Shown one piece after another: positions 36,273-36,874 of a stretch of 36,874 nucleotides of DNA. Position numbers and translations under genes: made by a program. The notes under the pieces are model-generated. The model was given only the letters and a program-made list of their open reading frames with translations, was not told the DNA's origin and did not search any database. Location of the stretch: positions 1 to 36,874 of the forward strand of contig UCOA01000026.1 in assembly GCA_900474095.1 (NCBI GenBank), written 5' to 3'. Positions within the stretch are counted from its first letter, which is position 1, and every line of letters begins with the position of its first letter. Source of the stretch: Hyphomicrobiales bacterium (GTDB lineage: Bacteria; Pseudomonadota; Alphaproteobacteria; Rhizobiales; Rhizobiaceae).

Positions 36273-36874
36273 CGCGCGGATGCGCCCGGTCGTAGATTTC
36301 CAGAAGCCGGGCAGAATCGACGCCGGTATAGACCTGGGTGGTCGATAGGCTGGCATGGCCGAGCAGTTCCTGAATGGTTCGAAGATCGCCGCCGCCTGCC
36401 AGAAGATGCGTGGCGAAGGAGTGGCGCAGCGCGTGCGGCGTCGCAGTATCCGGCAGGCCAAGCGCACCGCGCAGCCGCTGCATCTCGCGCTGGATGATCG
36501 CCGCCTGCAGCTTGCCGCCCTTGGCACCGCGAAACAGCGGGCCGTCCTGAAGGCGATAAGGGCAGAGTTTTTCGTATGCCCGCACGGCATCGATCGCAGC
36601 CGCAATCAGCGGTACCACGCGGGTCTTGCCGCCCTTGCCGTGGATGCGCAGCGCCGTCGGCGCGCCCGAAAAATCTGACGGCATCAGGTCGAGTGCCTCG
36701 GAGATGCGCAAACCGCAGCCGTAAAGCAAAGTGAGCACGGCGGCGTTGCGCGTGGCGATCCAGGGCTCCTCGGCAAGCTGCGCCTCGCTGGTGACGACGG
36801 TCAATGCATCCTTGTCGGTCAGCGGTTTGGGCAGCGACTTTGGCTGTTTCGGCGAGCGAACGGCAGCGGCTCCC
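36268..36874 (-). CDS. xerC: Tyrosine recombinase XerC (5' truncated by window end)
   Basis: The frame stays open to base 36874, so the N-terminal core-binding domain and start lie outside. The 201 visible residues include the catalytic domain with all expected residues: Arg in GCGLRISEAL, Lys in GKGGKTRVVP, H-x-x-R in PHALRHSFATHLL, His in LLGHASLSTTQVY and the nucleophile Tyr in that motif. It resolves chromosome dimers at dif together with XerD. XerC rather than XerD is chosen from the RISEALDL and GHASLSTTQVYTGVD details and common rhizobial context, at moderate certainty. A TTG at 36804 is internal, not a start. Confidence 0.9.
   Translation of the reverse strand, partial: GAAAVRSPKQPKSLPKPLTDKDALTVVTSEAQLAEEPWIATRNAAVLTLLYGCGLRISEALDLMPSDFSGAPTALRIHGKGGKTRVVPLIAAAIDAVRAYEKLCPYRLQDGPLFRGAKGGKLQAAIIQREMQRLRGALGLPDTATPHALRHSFATHLLAGGGDLRTIQELLGHASLSTTQVYTGVDSARLLEIYDRAHPRA

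Overview
The window is core-chromosome sequence from an alphaproteobacterium of the Rhizobiales, most probably Rhizobiaceae (Rhizobium/Agrobacterium/Ensifer/Shinella type). The evidence is high GC with even codon use, the unbroken mdh-sucC-sucD-sucA-sucB cluster known from rhizobia, an sdhCDAB operon, a Brucella Omp19-type lipoprotein, a short second FtsZ of the kind described in Sinorhizobium, and intergenic palindromes resembling common rhizobial repeats. Genus cannot be fixed by eye. I see no prophage, transposase, CRISPR array, rRNA or tRNA.

Layout. 1-2140: end of a GNAT acetyltransferase, a secreted protein, inorganic pyrophosphatase (ppa) and a YggT-type membrane protein converging on a shared terminator. 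2275-4751: an MFS exporter, then (minus strand) a class I glutamine amidotransferase and a TerB-like protein. These two form the tail of a minus-strand haem operon, hemC-hemD-mic60-like-hemY (4780-9535). Divergent from it is a plus-strand run: tsaD-gpsA-yciI-EVE (9613-12490), a palindromic repeat, and a METTL20-like methyltransferase.

13436-19911: a small Arg/Tyr-rich secreted protein, the succinate dehydrogenase operon sdhCDAB with a dyad-rich promoter, an Omp19/Inh-type lipoprotein and the ATPase zapE, whose predicted start lies inside a repeat. 20106-31773: malate dehydrogenase, succinyl-CoA synthetase, 2-oxoglutarate dehydrogenase E1 and E2, and the E3 subunit lpdA. Accessory genes sit inside this array: a YciI protein between sucA and sucB, and MAPEG, LysE, a secreted protein and an SDR between sucB and lpdA. 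Together with sdhCDAB it encodes the TCA steps from 2-oxoglutarate through succinate, plus malate to oxaloacetate; fumarase is not in the window.

31910-36874: a DUF2867 protein, a hydrolase fossil, a short FtsZ, a 536-bp gene-free stretch with a strong branched inverted-repeat structure (candidate RNA), a glycine-zipper lipoprotein and EF-hand pair, a nested inverted repeat, a TraB/GumN-family protein, a relic tail of a second TraB/GumN gene, and the 3' part of xerC.

The genes are mostly ordinary. The less explained signals are the possible structured RNA near 34.0 kb, the dyads upstream of sdhC and mdh, a hairpin between the Shine-Dalgarno and start of sucA, the repeat-embedded start of zapE, and the two gene fossils. 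I did not find a convincing new multi-gene system.
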